From assembly GCA_012064415.1 (NCBI GenBank), contig SSNU01000323.1, positions 20,674 through 84,673 on the forward strand: a DNA stretch of 64,000 nucleotides. Direction: 5' to 3'. The stretch is from Gyrodactylus bullatarudis. Taxonomy: Eukaryota > Platyhelminthes > Monogenea > Gyrodactylidea > Gyrodactylidae. How positions within the stretch are numbered: the stretch's first letter is position 1; each line of letters opens with the position of its first letter. Below the pieces are notes generated by a model. It saw only the letters and a program-made list of their open reading frames with translations. It was not told where the DNA came from and ran no database searches. Position numbers and translations under genes: made by a program. Positions 59,101-64,000 of the stretch are shown here, one piece after another.

Positions 59101-62100
59101 TGATAATGGTTCGATTAGTCGTTTCCAGCTCAAATGTGGCTTCTTGATTCCATAGGAAATTATCTCTGATGAGAATACGAGGGTTGCTAATAAGTATTAC
59201 TGATTTCTTTGTATAATTCCTGACAATGTTGTCACGTATAGAGTTGTTGGTCAACTTTGAGATGAACTGCGAATTAAGATTATCAAGTCTGATTATGTTG
59301 CCACCTTTATTTGATAATATTTCATTGAGGCCAAAAGAGTTTAAGTAGCCTCCAGAAATACTGATCAAATTCTTCATATCAGAATCATTATCTATTAATA
59401 GATTTTGGACAAACTTTATTCTTGTCATATCAGAATCTAAATGTAAAAACAAGGAAGAGATAACTATTTTTTTATATATTTGCCCACTTTCAGGGCCAAA
59501 AATAAATATCCTGGCTAGATGAAAAGATTAAGATCTCATTCTCTGATTGGCTTCACAGGTTATCTCTTTTTAGCCAATCAGGATGTTTGGCCAATCCAAA
59601 TTATCAATGACTTTCAGAAGAAGTTACATTAACAACATTAAAAACGTTTTTTATAGAAGAAAAGCTCTTAGTTCATAGTCTGATAGGTGATATTCATATT
59701 AATTTACCATATCCCTAGTATTCATATTTAATCGATGGGCTCATTAAATAGACTCAGACATGAAAGGATTAATCGCAGTAAAAATTTTTTTGAAAAAAAC
59801 TAAATAAAGGGTTTTTTAATAAAATAACCTACTTTCAAGTTGGATAACTGTATTTCCGGAATTTTTACTCAAAACATTATTCGAAATATTCACTAAAGAA
59901 TGTTCCCAACCCGACTGAACAATTTCCAATGTTTTTCCTGAATTATTCCTTAGATAGTTATTTCGAATTGACACTTCACTAGGACCATTGAAGCCTGCTA
60001 AGCGAATTACTGGGTTATGGTTGGTGAAATTCAAAACAGTCATTCCATTGTCTGAGAATAATGAGTTTCGAATTGCTGTAAACTTTGAGCCAAGTGATCC
60101 AACTTGTTGAATGGAGATGACCGGACCGGAATTACCGGTAAATTTACAAGAATCAATTATGACACTGGATACTTTACCTAACAAAAATAAATAACTTTCA
60201 AGTATTTTAGATACTTAATTTAGTTTTTATTCGTTTTATTTTGACGACATCTTGGATAATTTTCTTAACCTATATATTAAAAATAAATTTGATGATTTTC
60301 AATTTTCTCACCTTCTGATTGCCCAATTGTAGAAATGTGCAAAAATATTCTCTCTCAATCAATGATTATGAGAACTAACTTTGATTTGGAGCAGTCTTTC
60401 TTTTGGAATGAGGAATTGCAACCAATTCGCCAATAAAGCCAAAATGGTCCAATCCAGGCAGATACTCAAACAGGATTGTTAGTGAATTTAAATATGATCC
60501 AGTGTAAAAATAGGCATTGTGATCGTTAAAGTTTGATGAGTTGAAATTCTTTAGTAGAAATCTCTCATCCCTGTGGTGTTCCCCTTGATAAATCTTCAGA
60601 ATATTCTAGAAATAAAGGAATAAAGTAATTTTAGAATTCAGAGAGACTTCTTTTCGTCACCCTTCCGGCTTAAAGTGCAAAAACACATGGAAAGTTTTTT
60701 ATTTCTCGAAATTAGAAATATGTTATATTTTTATTGAAAATTTTTATATTTTATTCTTTAAACTGGTAGAAATTCAGTTCATAAAAGTAAAAAAATCTTA
60801 ATTTCTCGATCAAAAAATTTGAGGTTTATATCTAATAGATATTATTTATTTAATAAAAAAACACAAATTTTCTTATATCACATGCTAATTGAATGTAAAT
60901 GTAAAATTGAATCGTGTGAAAGCAGGATTACGTACGAGTTACTAGTTTATCGTGCTAATAATTTTAATTTCCTACTCAAACTTTAAAAAATATTTGAAAA
61001 TAAAGCTAGTTGACATGAAGATGAGAAAATACTCACAATTTTTCTGTACGGTAAATAGCTATTTGATAAGTGTCTGCTTCATGTAACTATTGCTATTAAG
61101 AATTGAGAACAAGAGTCATTTTCTGGAACAAGCGCCAAAGACATTCAAACTTGGGTTTGTGTTAATGAATAGAAAGTTTAATTAAAAAGTGACTAAAATC
61201 AAATTACTCTAATTTGAGAAAAATTTGATCTGATCGATTGATTTTGATCTCGAAGTTGGATTAATTTACATATGGGTAGACTTCTTTTTTAAAATTTATT
61301 TTTCCGATAGCGATCCCCCACCCCTGACCTACTGACTTTATAATGTAATTTTGATAATAAGAGTATTCTTCGCGATAGTTTTTTTATACCGATTTTCAGA
61401 AATTTCTCATTTTTATATCAACTAGCTTTACATCGTTTGTTAAGGTTTATTTTGTCATTAACACCAAAAAATATATATGCAGAGATATCTGAGGGTTGGA
61501 TACTAGAACTAAGCTTACATATTCATTTGAAAATGCATCCTCTGATAAATAATGAAGAATAAGTCCGACTTTTGAGTTGATCTTGTTTGCTTGCACAGTC
61601 ACAAGGCACCTGGTGATCTTGTTAGATTTAACCTGTATTTTTTGACTAGAAAAAATTAATTGTCTCTCTTTTAACGTGAACTGTCTAGGAAGATGACAGA
61701 ATTCTTCAAAGGATTGGCTTCTTCTCAAAAATAATAAATTGTCTATTTTTAATGGGACTACTAAATCTTGAAAACTTTTCGAATAATTTGTATCCTTCAT
61801 ATGAACTAGAGGGATCGGTTTAAAGATTGATGTTTGCTCCATTTGATTGATAATCTATTTGTAATTAAAATTCGAATGGAAAATCTTCACATATCTAAAC
61901 AATGCGAAATGTAGCTTACTTTAATATTTTCTATTAACGTATTCATAGAAAGGGGATAAATTGAGAATATTTCTATGGCTTTACCCCAAGAATTGATAAA
62001 TGATGAATTTTCAATTGAAACTCCTCCGATAGGATTGATTATTTTAAGTCCGTTAGTACAATTCAAGAAATTTACATTATTCAACCTGAAATGAAATCAA

Positions 62101-63700
62101 AATCAATTTTTTTTAGGGTCAAAAATGGAATTGAAAAAAGGTTTAAAATTTGATCAATATCAAAAGAAAGAAGAAAAGTTTGAAATTTATTTTATCTCTA
62201 TGAAGCAGAGAATTTGTTAAAATACCAGATTATTTCAGTAATTTTTTATCAAGCCTTGGTAATCCTGAGAAACCCGCTAAAACATTAAATTGCAATATCT
62301 CGATCTGTATCAACGGTAAGGATGTTAACCAAAAATCTAAAAAGGGAAAATTTAATAACCTCTTATTAGTAGGGTGGTCAAAATGCTATTTTTACTAGAA
62401 ATTCTAGTTTAGAATTATCCATGAGAATTATGAAATCAAGATTCTTAAGCATTAAGGATATTTCCCCACAAAATAATTTTTCTATTCAAATTTAAATGCT
62501 ATTTTTACTTTTTTGCTAAGCCCTTTTCGTGTTTATTATCATCTCTTCACTTGCTGTTTCTAAAGCGTCTCAGCCTCGTAATAAGGTCTGGTCTAAGAAC
62601 ATTTGAATGGTCCAAAAAAACTTTTAAGCTTGAGATATTATTTTGACTTCATTCAGTTTATAATTTAATGCCTGATCATAAGTTAAGACGTATGTAATAT
62701 TCTACATTACCCAACCGAATAAATTATTTTTATAATTTACTTAAAAGTAGTATGAAATAAAGTAGTAAATGCAAATCTAAAAACTGAGATAAACTTTTAC
62801 TCGATTCTGATTACTCACAAATCATCCATACTAGGGCTTGAGAAATCTGTCAGGGTACACTGTGTGTACTAGACACACGCACAAGGTTTGGAATAGAAAT
62901 GAAAACATTAATGAGTAAATTGGGGAGTCTGACCTAAAAACTCTAATGCATTACACGTCATATTTGCATTGTTTTTTTCATTTGAATAAGAGTTAGATTT
63001 CTTCGCCCTCCCATCTTTTTATTCGAATATGGCATGAATTTATCTTCATTGATTTTATTGTTTTTTTGCAAATTCGAAACAATTTTCGTTTTAGAATAAT
63101 TCGAGAAATAATATAAAAGAGATAAAGGATACATAAAATTTTATCCTCTATCATATTGTGTTATTCGTTTTTCATAATTATGCAAGGTAACGAAGAAACA
63201 GTATCTTCTATATTTAGAATGATAAAAGAATAATAATAACAGCAGTAGAAAGTGTAAGAAATTTGCAATCTAATGATGTGAAAATCCATATAGATTTTAA
63301 TTTTTAGTTAGTATTAGAGGAAATATTCTGGGTTTAAACGAAAAATTTTGACATAAATATTTACTTGAATATCATTGGTAGGTGATAGAATATTGCTATC
63401 CAGTGTCATCATGTGTACGAATGATTAAATATTTTTTTTATGCTATTAAAAAGCTATATTTTTTAAAATTCTGTTATTTTTTAAAACCAATAATTTTGGA
63501 GAAATATAAAAAAAGAAAACTAACGTGAGTTCTATTGGTGAATCGTGAAAAATTCCAGCAGAAGAAAATTCATCATATGAAGAACCAACATTATATAAAT
63601 TTAAGTGGGAAAAAGAACTGGCGGAAGATGTTTGAGAAGAAGAGGTTTGTATCAAGATACCATTCCATTTTTCGAGAGGACTTTTGTATTTGTACAAACA
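53126..63700 (-). CDS. Bark beetle/Anakonda-like junction protein, 3' part
   Basis: Exons, 5' to 3': about 63700-63525, 62085-61920, 61854-61519, 60605-60380, 60177-59833, 59436-59100, 57873-57633, 56103-55743, 54461-54226, 53326-53126. Every junction is GT-AG with matching phase, about 875 codons. The extracellular part has a W-x-G-I repeat start (KWNGILIQTSSS) and parallel beta-helix-type Asn/Ser ladders (LNNVNFLNCTNGL; IRNNYLRNNSGKTLEI; IIDSCKFTGNSG). It also has an NSLTILFEYLPG segment and the NASQNWWG motif. A C-type lectin-like domain follows (NWKRYNENCYQYF, ETFCKTE, FICQKS), then one membrane span (YILLSILFSLIIVCLVFLGM) and a cytoplasmic tail of about 125 residues. Drosophila Bark/Anakonda has this order and organises tricellular septate junctions. 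The 5' part is not seen and may lie beyond 64 kb. AATAAA follows the stop at 53117-53112. Confidence 0.82.
53598..54030. mobile_element. RTE-type SINE or LINE 3' end
   Basis: ACTAGCTGATCCGACCCAGC starts the block. Near the end it reads AAATTTCATTAAAATCGGTTG-like sequence and GTAGTTTAGGCGTCTATAGG, finishing in an AT-rich tail (TTAATTATATAGATATT). Such 'TTCATTAAAATCGGT … GTAGTTT … GTCTA' wording is characteristic of RTE-clade LINE 3' regions and the SINEs that use them. No reverse transcriptase is present. It lies in the last intron of the Bark-like gene. Confidence 0.55.
55481..55518 (-). ncRNA. Hammerhead ribozyme motif, type I, apparently intact
   Basis: Read on the minus strand: TGTA, then the core CTGACGAG, stem II GTCCT/AGGAC closed by the loop AATA, then CGAAAC, a very short stem III (GC), and GTC followed by TACA, which pairs with the leading TGTA to close stem I. 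The invariant core (CUGANGA, GAAA, NUH cleavage triplet GUC) is complete. Minimal stem III variants of this type are known from Penelope-like elements and SINE-like repeats of flatworms and other animals, where they act as dimers. Confidence 0.75.
55519..55562 (+). ncRNA. tRNA-like hairpin with T-arm between the hammerheads
   Basis: TACACCAT (55516-55523) pairs with ATGGTGTA (55558-55565). Inside lies a perfect T-arm-like stem-loop CCGGG-TTCGAAT-CCTGG (one G-U pair) containing the box B word GGTTCGAATCC. There is no D-arm or anticodon arm (only about 48 nt in all), so it is not a normal tRNA. It looks like a tRNA-derived relic or a tRNA mimic. Confidence 0.55.
55561..55604 (+). ncRNA. Second hammerhead copy, inverted, core altered
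   Basis: The plus-strand sequence GTGTACTG … AAGGACGAAACGCGTCTACA is the near-inverse of 55481-55518. Stem I (TGTA/TACA), stem II (GTCTT/AGGAC with one G-U), GAAA and GTC are kept. The core reads CTGCCTTCGAG instead of CTGACGAG, which should abolish cleavage. Arms outside the core (22 bp, GTAGACGCGTTTCG type) remain perfectly inverted. Confidence 0.6.
56540..57035. mobile_element. MITE, GGAAGGTTAGAGAAAAC family, member 2 (palindromic)
   Basis: An almost complete palindrome: the left arm from TTATTGGGTTCTGAACTCAT through GGAAGGTTAGAGAAAACAGA and ACGTTATAATTCGCCAGGTC to GGGGAGCAGGGAGGG; the right arm is its inverse, ending AATAATAGTAATATT. Arms are about 210 bp with occasional mismatches. The termini match member 1 at 37090-37355, and sequence to the right (TTGATGAAGTTCG.CAATAT) is also shared, so the mobile unit reaches beyond the palindrome. 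It sits in a Bark-like intron. Confidence 0.85.
57290..57480. mobile_element. Small inverted-repeat element
   Basis: AAAAATTACAAGAAATGATG with AAAACAGAT and GGCC (57291-57335) is the inverse of 57433-57478 (GGCCAATCAGATCTATTTTC, then ATCATTTCTTGTAATTTTT). About 100 bp of noncoding DNA lies between. Located in a Bark-like intron. Confidence 0.65.
58298..58978. mobile_element. Fold-back family, best complete member
   Basis: The left end (AGCTAATTGATATGAAGTAG, AATCTATGATTTTTACAG, then TTTCATCAAGAATTCGAATT and GTTAAAGATTTTATGGAATC) and the right end are inverted copies over about 100 bp. Internal blocks (GTGGGAGGCTGATCAAAAG versus CTTAGCCTCCCACTTTC) are inverted too. Related pieces occur at 5296, 7485, 28790, 31131, 31625, 34938, 44655, 45465, 50266, 54745, 56450, 57080 and 61005. 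No open frame is visible, so it is non-autonomous. Confidence 0.7.
61005..61435. mobile_element. Fold-back family member in Bark-like intron
   Basis: AAAGCTAGTTGACATGAAGA at the left, with the inverse (TTTATATCAACTAGCTTTA) at the right. The interior is noncoding. Confidence 0.55.
62086..63524. other. Intron of the Bark-like gene; no other gene seen
   Basis: AT-rich. Near 62370-62530 it carries the 'AATGCTATTTTTAC' repeat also found at 11425 and 26730. No further beta-helix exon was recognised here. Confidence 0.45.
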
Positions 63701-63839
63701 CTTGATAAAGGGAAACGTACGACACCTAGATTAAAAAATAAAGTGAGAAAAATCATGATTATATTGAGACTGGAGATTAAGTATAAATTGTTAGTATTAC
63801 ATATAAGAAGGAGAGAAATGATACCTGATAGTCGACCCA

Positions 63840-64000
63840 ACAGACTTTCTACACATCACGCACTTTCCTAGTACCCGCATTAGAATTCATACTGAAAAGC
63901 CCGAGCGAGGACAATCATCTAATGCGTATGTGAATACGATGAGTGATACGAGACCAAGGTTGGAGGCATTTGAGCATAACAAGCAAGAGATCGACCTAAT
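63840..64000. other. Compositionally distinct window end
   Basis: The last 160 or so bases are visibly richer in G+C than the rest. An inverted word pair CGCATTAGA / TCTAATGCG lies at about 63876 and 63920. A plus-strand frame is open to the window edge (… TRIRIHTEKPERGQSS …) and a minus-strand frame is open for about 35 codons. I recognise neither. Confidence 0.3.

Noticed and set aside
63605..63871. Plus-strand frame with many Arg/Lys
   Set aside because: Antisense to the first visible Bark-like exon, whose frame continues correctly into the next exon.
1..64000. CRISPR arrays, bacterial operons, rRNA genes
   Set aside because: No regularly spaced short repeats, ribosome-binding-site-led gene runs or rRNA-like blocks were seen. 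The dispersed repeats are inverted and irregular, and the genes have introns.

Overview
This window looks like AT-rich nuclear DNA of an invertebrate animal. Several genes are interrupted by spliceosomal GT-AG introns, and the products are animal ones: a Munc18/Rop-type syntaxin-binding protein, a claudin-like four-pass protein, a DEF8-like Rubicon-homology protein, a Bark-beetle/Anakonda-like junction protein and actin. Intergenic and intronic DNA is full of Tc1/mariner, Mutator-like and fold-back (MITE-like) elements. Some introns are extremely short (22, 28, 29, 31 and 38 nt). From memory, introns this short have been reported in dicyemid mesozoans, and a short-5'/long-3' intron gradient in some flatworms. 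I therefore suspect a fast-evolving spiralian of that kind, but the species cannot be fixed from the sequence.

Layout. 0.1-0.3 kb: a perfect 76-bp palindrome made from a Tc1-type transposase fragment. 2.0-3.9 kb and 19.5-21.7 kb: two copies of a segmental duplication carrying an intronless, divergent actin gene (minus strand). Copy 1 has two frameshifts. Copy 2 has a decayed N-terminus, an assembly gap and an odd C-terminus. 9.6-28.0 kb: a plus-strand PH-domain gene whose long first visible intron contains actin copy 2, a tRNA-type SINE and a Mutator-like element; its last exon is partly duplicated upstream. 28-35 kb: repeat-rich DNA holding two near-identical genes for a small secreted peptide with switched C-termini, plus a LINE fragment.

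35.5-43.3 kb: an 11-exon Munc18-like gene (minus strand, 707 codons after splicing). It is divergently paired, 103 bp apart, with a claudin-like gene (43.4-44.5 kb, plus strand) that ends in a class I PDZ ligand. 45.9-52.9 kb: a six-exon DEF8-like gene (minus), with a dead Tc1 element in one intron. 53.1-63.7 kb: the 3' part of a Bark-beetle-like gene (minus; beta-helix repeats, C-type lectin domain, one membrane span, cytoplasmic tail), whose 5' part may lie beyond the window. The claudin-like and Bark-like proteins would both act at epithelial junctions; the Munc18-like protein and, probably, the DEF8-like protein act in membrane traffic.

The strongest unusual signals are the 22-38 nt introns, and an inverted pair of hammerhead-ribozyme sequences flanking a tRNA-like hairpin at 55.48-55.60 kb. 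Next come the secreted-peptide duplication that breaks inside a threonine repeat, and several dispersed fold-back families.
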